A DNA stretch of 5,027 nucleotides from Syntrophaceae bacterium (GTDB lineage Bacteria > Desulfobacterota > Syntrophia > Syntrophales > UBA2185), in assembly GCA_003508565.1 (NCBI GenBank), contig DNUI01000183.1:1-5027 (forward strand), read 5' to 3'. Shown one piece after another: positions 1-5,027 of the stretch. The translations under genes were made by a program, and so were the position numbers. Under the pieces are notes generated by a model. It was not told where the DNA came from. It saw only the letters and a list, made by a program, of their open reading frames with translations, and did no database searches. Numbering within the stretch: the first letter of the stretch is position 1; every line of letters begins with the position of its first letter.

Positions 1-85
1 CATCCTTGTTGGGGAAAAAGTCGTTAGTCACACCCTTTTTAATGCTACCGTCCTGATAGCGAACCACGATCTTATTCTGGATCAT
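1..85 (-). CDS. 5' end of a small conserved protein of unknown function (partial, runs off left edge)
   Basis: The first 28 codons of a minus-strand gene are visible, starting at ATG 83-85 and open to the window edge. A Shine-Dalgarno-like AAAGGA sits about 9 bases upstream of the ATG. The N-terminus begins MIQNKIVVRYQDG and continues with KG and then DFFPNKD. The spaced pattern V-R-x-x-DG, KG, DFFPNK recalls small beta-rich proteins common in delta-proteobacteria, which I believe carry the DUF6982-type domain (family recollection, not searched). No catalytic residues can be judged from so short a piece and the function is unknown. It is divergent from the 84-residue gene at 586 and separated from it by about 500 bp, so they do not share an operon. 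Confidence 0.7.
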   Translation of the reverse strand, partial: MIQNKIVVRYQDGSIKKGVTNDFFPNKD

Positions 86-528
86 CTTTGTTTTCCTTTG
101 GCACAGCCTTTTCTAAAATATAATAACAAATTTCAGTACCCGAAGAAAAAATCTATTCCGATTGTAACCGAGAGAACAGATGGATTGGAACATTTTTAAT
201 CCTTATATATAGTTACTATCTATAAAATTCAGTTGTTCAAGTCAACATGTAATGCTATCCGGATTATTCGCGCCGCATTAACTTATTATTGATATAGCAA
301 TTTTCCGGATTCAAACACCAATGTATCTGCCACTTGTTTGCGTTTGTTCCTTTTTGAAATGTTGCATACGTATACGTCATAAGAAAACAACAGTACAGGA
401 AAATGCACATGCTGTATCCACTTGCAAGTGCCTAGTGCGAAGCCTCGATCATACATTTTGCCGTTTCGTAGCACTCGTGCCCCGCACTTATTCTCGCGGA
501 GAATTATTGGCCGTTGATCAAGAGTTAT
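86..528. other. AT-rich intergenic stretch without a convincing gene
   Basis: No reading frame here has both a ribosome site and a credible protein. A TATATT-like -10 (minus strand, 117-122) could serve the gene ending at base 85, but no good -35 lies at the right distance. Two TCCGGATT words occur at 258-265 and 304-311, and a perfect 10-bp palindrome ACGTATACGT occurs at 368-377. I cannot assign a role to these. No strong terminator hairpin or tRNA cloverleaf was seen. Confidence 0.5.
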
Positions 529-556
529 TTGACAAATTGTCCAAACAAGATATACT
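529..556 (+). promoter_or_regulatory. Near-consensus sigma70 promoter for the 84-residue gene
   Basis: A perfect -35 TTGACA (529-534) and a -10 TATACT (551-556, five of six matches) are separated by 16 bases. The expected start of transcription is near 562-564. This leaves a leader of only about 23 nt that holds little besides the Shine-Dalgarno sequence. No operator-like palindrome overlaps the promoter, so expression may be constitutive. Confidence 0.7.
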
Positions 557-571
557 AAATTTGAGTTCAGT

Positions 572-579
572 AAAGGAGG
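572..579 (+). promoter_or_regulatory. Strong Shine-Dalgarno sequence (AAAGGAGG)
   Basis: AAAGGAGG lies 6 bases before the ATG at 586. It is close to the ideal anti-16S match and spacing, so it fixes the start codon and indicates efficient translation of the short downstream gene. Confidence 0.75.
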
Positions 580-585
580 CCATCC

Positions 586-840
586 ATGATACATATCACA
601 GCTGAAAGCGAGACACAAACCCGTCGCAAAATGATACGGCAGGCGCTGAAGGAAAAGGCGCCCTTGACGTATTCGGAACTGGAAACGTCGGGGAAACTTC
701 AGCAGTTCCTGGAAGATCACGACGCGGAAATGATGATGAGCTACGACAATGCGAAAAACCGGGCATGGGAAGAAACACTTGCAACATTTCTCGAATTTTC
801 CGACCCCCCGTCCTTGGACGAGACCTCGTCGCCGATGTAG
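586..840 (+). CDS. Hypothetical 84-residue acidic, helical protein
   Basis: I do not recognise this family. The start is well supported: a near-consensus promoter and AAAGGAGG stand directly in front of the ATG. The protein is small, charged and probably mostly helical from about residue 12 to 72, with a stretch of basic residues near the N-terminus (RRK at 13-15), then an acidic middle (EDHDAE at 43-48). It has no membrane segment, no signal peptide and no cysteine. The segment KEKAPLTYSELETSGKLQQF (22-41) could be a short helix-turn-helix-like or protein-contact region, but this is a guess. The tail is loose and Ser/Pro-rich and ends in TAG at 838-840. After that stop the same frame stays open for 40 more codons (see findings). 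The neighbour downstream is convergent, so the gene is probably monocistronic. Confidence 0.72.
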   Translation: MIHITAESETQTRRKMIRQALKEKAPLTYSELETSGKLQQFLEDHDAEMMMSYDNAKNRAWEETLATFLEFSDPPSLDETSSPM

Positions 841-957
841 CCGACCTTAACTGCATGGACTCCTGGCATCAAACCGGCAAAGACAATCTTGAATCTGGGT
901 AGGGCACTGGCACAGGCTCACTATGAGGGGGTTAAATCTTTAAAGTCCTGTTCCCAT
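841..957. other. Gap between two convergent genes; no clear terminator seen
   Basis: This 117-bp gap separates the stop of the 84-residue gene from the stop of the convergent kinase gene. I looked for a hairpin followed by T on either strand and found none that convinces. On the plus strand the frame of the upstream gene remains open through the whole gap. Confidence 0.5.
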
Positions 958-3171
958 CTATAAAACTTCCCGTATTGCCTTTGCAAGATGGTTCTTGAAC
1001 AATGGCTTCATGACAAACCGGCGAATACCGATACTCTTCGCTTTCTCTTCTGAGATCATCTCGCTGAATCCCGTACAGAGAATGATGGGGATATCGGGCC
1101 GTATTTTTAACAATTCCCTTGCAAGATCATCCCCTCTCATATTCGGCATGGTCATGTCGGTGATCACGAGATCAAAACTGTCGGGACGGGCGCGAAATGC
1201 CTCCAGCGCCTCGATACTGCTTGTTCTGGAAGTGACGTGATAGCCGAGGGACGTCAGCATGAGGCATCCCAGTTCTGTCAGGGCTGCCTCGTCATCAACG
1301 AGGAGTATGCACTCAGAGCCACCGGGAATAGGTTCCGTTGCCTGTTCCGGGAGGGATTTTTTTGTTTCTTCGAGGGGGAAATACACACTTACAGCCGTTC
1401 CTTTTCCCGGTTCACTTACTATGTCAATGGCGCCGCCGTGATCCCTGACAATTCCGTACACAACGGAAAGACCGAGACCTGTTCCTTTCCCCGGAACTTT
1501 TGTGGTAAAAAAGGGATCAAATATCTTCTCCATAATGGATGCCTCAATTCCGCAACCGGTATCGCTGATGGTCAGTTTCGCATAGTTTCCCACGCCGAGA
1601 GTAAAGGTATTGATCGTTCTGGACACATCAACGTGTTCCTGTTCCAGTCGAATATCCAGCACTCCTCCTTTTTCCTGCATCGCATGGGCGGCATTGGTAC
1701 AGAGGTTCATCAACACCTGGTGGATCTGTGTGGGGTCTGAAAGAATCATGACTGGAGCCTCTGTAAGGGTCTGAACGATCTTAACAGTGGCAGGCAGGGA
1801 GGATCTGAGCAGCTTGATGCATTCTTTTATTATGGGGGTAATGAGTACCGGTTTTTGTTCCAGTTCCTGCTTGCGACTGAAGGCGAGAATCTGTTTCACG
1901 AGATCTCTGGCCCGCTCACCGGCTTTGTGGATTTGTTCAAGGTAACGCCGGGGTCTTTCGCCAATGCCGTCCTCTTCAAGCGCCATTTCCGTATATCCGA
2001 TAACAGAGCTGAGGATGTTGTTGAAATCGTGGGCAATGCCACCGGCCAGCGTTCCGATAGCCTCCATTTTGTGGGTTTGGCGAAGTTGGGTTTCGATTTT
2101 TTTCCGGTCGGTGATATCAAGAAAGATCGAAAGCATGAATTTCCCTTTGAGCAGAGAAATAATCTCGGCGGACGCAAGAACATGGCGTGTATTCCCGGAC
2201 TTTGTCTGCAGATCAAGCGCCACGTCCCGCAGAAATCCTCGTGCCGCCAACTTTTCAACCACTGATTTCCTGTCGTCATAATTTGCCCACACGTTGAGTT
2301 CGGAAGCGGTGCGACCGATCATTTCTTCCCGCGAAAATCCCAGCATTTTTGCAAAGCTCTCATTCACATCGAGATACCGGCCGTCCTCAAGATTGCTGAT
2401 GATCGTCGGAGCGGGACTGATGTGAAACGCTTTGAAAAAACGTTCCTCGGAACTCCGCAAAGCCTCTTCCGCCAGTTTTCGGTCCATGATGTCCCTCGTA
2501 ATCCCCGTGATCCCTATGGGATCACCATGTTCATTGCGTATGAACCCTGCGATCAATTCCATCCAGATGGTCGATCCGCCCTTATGGTATTCCTTGATCT
2601 CGAACCTCCTGGTTCTTTTCGGATCGGCGCCGGGCGTTTTTTCGAGGGCGATCTCTTCCTCAAAGACCTTCATGATTACTGCCAGCGAATCAGAGGGCAT
2701 AATGTCCTGCAGGCGAAGAGATTTCATTTCCTCCGCCGTCCAGCCCTGCACTTTTTCAACGGAGGGGCTGATGTAGGTAAATTGCAGGCTCATATCCATG
2801 GACCAGATGATATCTGAGGCGTTTTCCGCCAACATGCGATATTTTTCTTCACTCTCGCGCAGGGCCTCCTCTGTTTTTTTTCTTCTTTCGACCTCTTCAG
2901 CCAGAATACTGGACCTGAATAAAACAAAGAAGAAAAGTCCCACGCCTATCACGAAAAGAAGAGCGATCAAAATAAGTCTGTTCTTGAAACCTTGAAGAAC
3001 ACTTACAGCCTGTTCCTCGGGGGTGGCAATGACTATGGACCAGAAAGAGTTCCCGAGGCGGACGGGCATGAAGACTGCCTGTTTGGTTAATTTTTTTACT
3101 ACGTTTTCCCGGATGCGGTCGAACTGATATGTCGTAACGCCTTCTTCGCCTTTCATCATCCTCTCCGCCAT
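958..3171 (-). CDS. Kinase part of the hybrid histidine kinase (second TM, PAS-PAS-HisKA-HATPase-REC)
   Basis: From ATG 3171 this part has 737 residues; add 239 for full-length numbering. Residues 1-60 are the end of the dCache sensor and 66-86 the second transmembrane segment. A charged linker follows, then PAS 1 (about 107-230) and PAS 2 (about 241-356), each ending in a typical R/TDITDRK-like motif. HisKA (about 367-434) contains AGGIAHDFNNIL with the phospho-accepting His381. The ATPase domain (about 477-600) shows the N box (MNLCTNAAHAM), G1 (DTGCGI), F box (FDPFFTT) and G2 (GKGTGLGL). The receiver (621-735) has Asp626/Asp627, phospho-acceptor Asp672, Thr700 and Lys722. All catalytic residues are present. 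The family autophosphorylates at His from ATP and passes the phosphate to the fused Asp. The 15 codons before this ATG also belong to the gene. No good Shine-Dalgarno precedes ATG 3171, so independent initiation looks weak. Confidence 0.85.
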   Translation of the reverse strand: MAERMMKGEEGVTTYQFDRIRENVVKKLTKQAVFMPVRLGNSFWSIVIATPEEQAVSVLQGFKNRLILIALLFVIGVGLFFFVLFRSSILAEEVERRKKTEEALRESEEKYRMLAENASDIIWSMDMSLQFTYISPSVEKVQGWTAEEMKSLRLQDIMPSDSLAVIMKVFEEEIALEKTPGADPKRTRRFEIKEYHKGGSTIWMELIAGFIRNEHGDPIGITGITRDIMDRKLAEEALRSSEERFFKAFHISPAPTIISNLEDGRYLDVNESFAKMLGFSREEMIGRTASELNVWANYDDRKSVVEKLAARGFLRDVALDLQTKSGNTRHVLASAEIISLLKGKFMLSIFLDITDRKKIETQLRQTHKMEAIGTLAGGIAHDFNNILSSVIGYTEMALEEDGIGERPRRYLEQIHKAGERARDLVKQILAFSRKQELEQKPVLITPIIKECIKLLRSSLPATVKIVQTLTEAPVMILSDPTQIHQVLMNLCTNAAHAMQEKGGVLDIRLEQEHVDVSRTINTFTLGVGNYAKLTISDTGCGIEASIMEKIFDPFFTTKVPGKGTGLGLSVVYGIVRDHGGAIDIVSEPGKGTAVSVYFPLEETKKSLPEQATEPIPGGSECILLVDDEAALTELGCLMLTSLGYHVTSRTSSIEALEAFRARPDSFDLVITDMTMPNMRGDDLARELLKIRPDIPIILCTGFSEMISEEKAKSIGIRRFVMKPLFKNHLAKAIREVL

Positions 3172-3216
3172 GGCAAGGATGTCGGGAAATTCCCGGCAAT
3201 TTTCGAAGACAGAGTT

Positions 3217-3219
3217 TCA
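3217..3219 (-). other. In-frame TGA interrupting the kinase gene
   Basis: The reverse complement of TCA at 3217-3219 is TGA. The codons before it read CPVPGHV and those after read NSVFENCREFPDILAMAERM in the same frame, which together look like one unbroken Cache domain. No other stop falls between 3888 and 958. Confidence 0.9.
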
Positions 3220-3888
3220 CACATGACCGGGAACCGGGCAGGAGAGTTCAATGCCGCTCTTGCTGATCATCCACGCGTAGCCGTCCTGTCCGATCCTGAT
3301 GTCCTCTACGTAGCGTCTCGCGATGAAATCGAAGGGGAAAAGGACGGCCAAAGTGCCGTTGAAGGAACCCTCTTTGAAGACTGGAACATGAACGATGATC
3401 GTCTTGAAACCACGGCGGTTTGTAAAGACATCACTGACCACCACCTTGCCGGTGAGTTTGGTTTCTAGGAAATCTTCCATCTTTGTGACAGGCTCACGGA
3501 TCACTTTTTGATCGTGAGGTACGGGGTAAAGAATGCGGCCTTGAGAATCAATTCTGGTGATGATGCTGATCTCTTTTGAGTGGGAGGAATAAAAATCCCG
3601 CATAAATTGTTTCCCTGTTCCATCGAGAGCGACAATGTGTTCATTTTTCGCGAGATGCAGCAGCATGGCGAGGTGGTCGTTGAAGAACATCTCAATCCCC
3701 CTTACCGCCTGCTTCGCAAGGATTGTCTGTTTGACATTCAGGTTTTCGATCATTTCCCGCTCGACGTTCTCATATGTCATGTAGAGGAGAATATAGGTGA
3801 GTATGAGCAAAAGACCTAAAAAGATAATGTACTTTCCGTTCCGTCGTAGTGTCTTGCTGATTTTTTTCTTCTGCATCCTCCGCGTCAC
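3217..3888 (-). CDS. Sensor N-terminal part of the hybrid histidine kinase (first TM and most of a dCache domain), ends at in-frame TGA
   Basis: This piece encodes 223 residues before the TGA at 3217-3219. A basic N-terminus is followed by one transmembrane helix (about residues 19-38). The segment from about 40 on, outside the cytoplasmic membrane, reads as a dCache-type ligand-binding domain, with late motifs such as the IGQDGYAWMIS strand pair and the CPVPGHV turn. The domain is cut before its final part, which continues after the stop. The longest frame starts with GTG 3888, but ATG 3876 (five residues shorter at the N-terminus start, MQKKK) has AAAGGTGA eight bases upstream and is the likelier start. 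It lies 57-69 bp downstream of the ribbon-helix-helix gene on the same strand, so co-transcription is plausible. The ligand cannot be predicted from sequence. Confidence 0.8.
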   Translation of the reverse strand: MTRRMQKKKISKTLRRNGKYIIFLGLLLILTYILLYMTYENVEREMIENLNVKQTILAKQAVRGIEMFFNDHLAMLLHLAKNEHIVALDGTGKQFMRDFYSSHSKEISIITRIDSQGRILYPVPHDQKVIREPVTKMEDFLETKLTGKVVVSDVFTNRRGFKTIIVHVPVFKEGSFNGTLAVLFPFDFIARRYVEDIRIGQDGYAWMISKSGIELSCPVPGHV

Positions 3889-3945
3889 CTTTGCCGCCCC
3901 GTTTTCATTTTAGTATTGGAATTCTGTCAATTTTTTAGATGTGGC

Positions 3946-4362
3946 TCAACGTTTGAAGAGTTTCTTCCTGGAACTTATTAATATACGAGAGAGAAAACCC
4001 TGATTCAGCGTTTCTTCACCGTCGAAAATGATTCCTCCATTCATAGCTCGAGAATGATCTATGATAGAGGGATAATCGCCCTCATCAATGAGCTTTTTAG
4101 GCGTAACCGCTACTGTCGAAACAATTCCGTTACTTGAGTAGCTATCCGAAACGTTACTTGTTACGTGACCCACCAAAGACGTATGTCTTCCCATGTTCAT
4201 AAGTGCCTTTTCTATTATAGTACCGTAATTATCACCTGTCTTTTCTTTTTCTTTATTTAGAATATGATATGCTTGTTTAGAAACGACAATTGTGACAGAT
4301 TTTCTGCCCTCCATTTTATTTCGCTCGCGCCATCTGCGTATCCGCTCTTTCTCCGTTCCCAT
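3946..4362 (-). CDS. Ribbon-helix-helix family transcriptional regulator
   Basis: The 138-residue protein has a basic leader (ERIRRWRERNKMEGR, 6-20) and then a ribbon-helix-helix pattern: strand KSVTIVVS (21-28), helix A about 29-42, the turn TGDNY and helix B about 46-57. This order is typical of the MetJ/Arc superfamily, in which the paired strands of a dimer read the DNA major groove. The leader plus GRKS-strand plus EKEKTGDNYGTIIEKAL layout resembles small regulators seen in delta-proteobacteria (recollection). The remainder (58-138) has no recognised domain; residues 61-88 are rich in Ser, Thr, Val and Asn, and the tail is basic (SRKKLFKR). The start ATG 4362 has AGGAG 7-8 bases upstream. 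A promoter and a half-site block lie in front, suggesting autoregulation. It ends in TGA, showing that TGA is a normal stop here. Function as a DNA binder is likely; the targets are unknown. Confidence 0.78.
   Translation of the reverse strand: MGTEKERIRRWRERNKMEGRKSVTIVVSKQAYHILNKEKEKTGDNYGTIIEKALMNMGRHTSLVGHVTSNVSDSYSSNGIVSTVAVTPKKLIDEGDYPSIIDHSRAMNGGIIFDGEETLNQGFLSRILISSRKKLFKR
4148..4164 (-). repeat. Operator-like 17-mer inside the regulator gene
   Basis: Read on the minus strand this is GTAACAAGTAACGTTTC. It matches the leader element GTTACAAGTAACGTTAC (4376-4392, plus strand) at 15 of 17 positions, in the opposite orientation about 210 bp away. It encodes residues 67-72 (VTSNV then the start of Ser). 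Further GTTAC/GTAAC words sit nearby at 4103-4107 and 4129-4133. Confidence 0.55.
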
Positions 4363-4368
4363 AAGACA

Positions 4369-4373
4369 CTCCT
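4369..4373 (-). promoter_or_regulatory. Shine-Dalgarno (AGGAG) of the regulator gene
   Basis: On the minus strand AGGAG precedes ATG 4362 by about 6 bases, supporting this start. The half-site block ends right beside it, so a protein bound there could also hinder translation or elongation. Confidence 0.65.
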
Positions 4374-4398
4374 GTGTTACAAGTAACGTTACCGTAAT
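4374..4398. promoter_or_regulatory. Putative autoregulatory operator: array of GTTAC/GTAAC half-sites
   Basis: Within 25 bp lie GTTAC (4376-4380), GTAAC (4383-4387), GTTAC (4388-4392) and GTAAT (4394-4398). The middle pair forms the perfect palindrome GTAACGTTAC (4383-4392). Ribbon-helix-helix regulators usually bind short inverted or tandem half-sites next to their own promoter (established for the superfamily). Here the array lies in the leader, between the expected transcription start (about 4427) and the start codon, so repression by blocking elongation is the likely mode (inference). Confidence 0.55.
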
Positions 4399-4433
4399 GT
4401 TTTGTTGATAAGATGTTGCCTTTTCGTGAAAGA

Positions 4434-4463
4434 AATATAAGGGTAGTTTTTCTTGTAAGTCAA
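4434..4463 (-). promoter_or_regulatory. Sigma70-type promoter of the regulator gene
   Basis: On the minus strand the -35 is TTGACT (4463-4458) and the -10 is TATATT (4439-4434), each five of six matches, with an 18-base spacer. The tract just upstream of the -35, part of the palindrome AAGAAAATTTTCTT (4462-4475), is A/T-only enough to act as an UP-like element. The predicted transcript has a leader of about 65 nt that includes the half-site array. Confidence 0.6.
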
Positions 4464-4475
4464 GAAAATTTTCTT

Positions 4476-4872
4476 ATTAACTATGGATAGTAGCACCGTT
4501 CGGTTTCCGGTGATACGCATGAGAGCTTATTGAAAGTTTATGAAGGGCTACACAATGGATGTTCACCGATATTACCAGAGGACTGCGGTCATTTTAAGAC
4601 ATAATCCAGGCAAACCTATATACATTACCTAGTTGTTATTTCAGGATTATGATGGGACGAAGGAGTTTCAGGCATTGGTAATGAAGTGTGAAATCAACAA
4701 CAATCTGCTTCTCTGGATGTTTATTATCTAATTAAAAGCGATTCCTTCCACATCCCTTTCACCTACCTATATGTAACGGAATCGGCTATCATCAGAAATA
4801 ATGATTGCGAATAAAAGGAGAGTTATCAAGCCGCTTAATTGCTGAACTAATCTGCCACTGAATGGGAGTATA
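4476..4872. other. AT-rich intergenic stretch with only two short doubtful frames
   Basis: No gene longer than about 35 codons is seen on either strand. On the plus strand one frame reads 30 codons from ATG 4540 (or 25 from ATG 4555, with AAGGG about 7 bases before), stops with TAG at 4630-4632, and then runs 32 more codons to TAA 4729-4731. These could be remnants of an old gene, or chance. A short imperfect hairpin CACCG/CGGTG (4494-4512) is present without a T run. AAAAGGAG at 4813-4820 looks like a ribosome site but has no start codon at a suitable distance. Confidence 0.4.
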
Positions 4873-5027
4873 ATGTTAAGAATTAAGGGGTTGACGCATG
4901 TAGCCAACACCTTAATTCTTGTTGTGCTACCCTATGTGCTGTCCGGTATCATTCTTTCCATGGGCAGGCTTGTTCATGCAATCGGGAAAGTTAAGATGAG
5001 GAACTTGTTTCGATTGATGATTTCAGC
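4873..5027 (+). CDS. Possible small membrane protein, N-terminal part (partial, runs off right edge)
   Basis: The frame starts at ATG 4873, the first ATG after an in-frame TGA (4843-4845), and is open for 51 codons to the window end. GGGAG lies only four bases before the ATG, which is close but usable. The N-terminus MLRIKG is followed by a hydrophobic stretch of about 20 residues (11-30, ANTLILVVLPYVLSGIILSM), then a basic loop with several Lys and Arg. This fits one transmembrane helix with positive residues at the inner side. The family is not recognised. The first third of the visible coding region lies in a long inverted repeat, which may affect translation or may mean the start is elsewhere. 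The length of the complete protein is unknown. Confidence 0.45.
   Translation, partial: MLRIKGLTHVANTLILVVLPYVLSGIILSMGRLVHAIGKVKMRNLFRLMIS
4878..4920. repeat. Inverted repeat with perfect 11-bp arms (AAGAATTAAGG / CCTTAATTCTT)
   Basis: The arms at 4878-4888 and 4910-4920 pair perfectly. After one mismatch the stem gains four further pairs (GTTG with CAAC), leaving an 11-base loop. Neither side is followed by a T run, so it is a poor intrinsic terminator. It begins three bases after the start codon of the partial membrane gene. Confidence 0.65.

Larger units (their letters stand above)
958..3888 (-). pseudogene. Hybrid sensor histidine kinase gene interrupted by one in-frame TGA
   Basis: Bases 3888 to 958 read as a single minus-strand frame of 976 codons plus a TAG stop, broken only by TGA at 3217-3219 (codon 224). 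The two halves make one normal protein when joined without any shift: transmembrane segment, dCache sensor, transmembrane segment, PAS, PAS, HisKA, HATPase, receiver. Everything after the TGA is intact and its motifs are complete, so the lesion is recent, is a base-call error, or is tolerated. From memory of similar Cache kinases, a glycine is usual where the TGA lies (CPVPGHV-G-xSVFENC), and GGA to TGA is one base change. Unless the stop is read through, the first product is a kinase-less sensor fragment. The receiver is fused on, but no separate response regulator is adjacent. Confidence 0.7.

Noticed and set aside
321..605. Plus-strand frame of 94 codons upstream of and overlapping the 84-residue gene
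   Set aside because: It has many Cys, Arg and His codons, no ribosome site at its ATG, and its last third is occupied by the near-consensus promoter and Shine-Dalgarno of the real gene. A TTG start at 507 with GGAGA before it is possible but would give only about 32 residues.
286..720. Minus-strand frame of 144 codons
   Set aside because: It covers the intergenic region and the opposite strand of the 84-residue gene, has an odd Cys/Phe/Trp-rich composition and no recognisable motif or ribosome site.
835..852. Similarity between ATGTAGCCGACCTTAACT near 835 and ATGTAGCCAACACCTTAATT near 4898
   Set aside because: The match needs a two-base gap, is short and has no matching flanks or target duplication, so it does not support a shared mobile element.
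1237..1740. Plus-strand frame of 167 codons and other frames opposite the kinase
   Set aside because: These lie antisense to the HATPase, HisKA, PAS and sensor coding sequence, whose conserved motifs are complete; they are shadows.
3217..3219. TGA read as glycine, as in the SR1/Gracilibacteria genetic code
   Set aside because: Only one TGA occurs in 976 codons with dozens of glycines, and the neighbouring regulator gene ends in TGA. A whole-genome reassignment would show many TGA codons.
3172..3220. Frameshift as the cause of the split kinase
   Set aside because: The codons on both sides of the TGA are in the same phase (15 sense codons between the TGA and ATG 3171), so no insertion or deletion is needed.
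3907..3930. TTGACA on the minus strand (3930-3925) as a promoter of the kinase
   Set aside because: The only fair -10 (TAAAAT, 3912-3907) is just 12 bases away, and the hexamers at 16-18 bases match poorly. It remains possible only as a weak site.
4494..4512. Hairpin CACCG/CGGTG as a terminator
   Set aside because: Only five base pairs, a nine-base loop and no following T run on either strand.

Overview
The window comes from a bacterial chromosome with moderate GC in its genes and visibly AT-rich gaps. The style of the proteins suggests a delta-proteobacterium (Desulfobacterota; Syntrophobacterales- or Desulfobacterales-like): a large Cache/PAS hybrid histidine kinase, a ribbon-helix-helix regulator with an Arg/Lys-rich N-terminus, and a small beta-rich protein with a DG...KG...DFFPNK signature. 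This placement rests on family resemblance remembered by the reader, not on a search.

Layout from left to right. Bases 1-85 (-) hold the 5' end of a small conserved protein that runs off the left edge. Bases 86-528 are AT-rich and hold no convincing gene. A near-consensus sigma70 promoter (529-556) and a strong Shine-Dalgarno site drive an 84-residue protein of unknown function (586-840, +). It converges on a long minus-strand gene (958-3888) for a membrane-bound hybrid sensor kinase: TM, dCache-type sensor, TM, two PAS domains, HisKA, HATPase and receiver. That gene is cut by one in-frame TGA (3217-3219). The reading frame is otherwise open for 976 codons, so this is a point nonsense mutation, a base-call error or a recoded stop, not a frameshift.

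Upstream of the kinase, on the same strand and 57-69 bp away, is a ribbon-helix-helix regulator gene (3946-4362) with its own good promoter. Its leader carries a block of GTTAC/GTAAC half-sites that looks like its operator. A 15/17 copy of that block, in the opposite orientation, lies inside the regulator's own coding sequence. Bases 4440-4872 are AT-rich and hold only two short, unconvincing reading frames. The right edge (4873-5027, +) opens a possible small membrane protein whose first codons lie in a 43-nt inverted repeat.

How the parts may work together (inference): the regulator probably represses its own promoter, and the kinase may be read from the same transcript. No stand-alone response regulator is present, so the kinase output partner is elsewhere. 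I found no RNA genes, CRISPR array, complete insertion sequence or convincing new multi-gene system. The two most notable signals are the single in-frame TGA in the kinase and the duplicated operator-like element inside the regulator gene.
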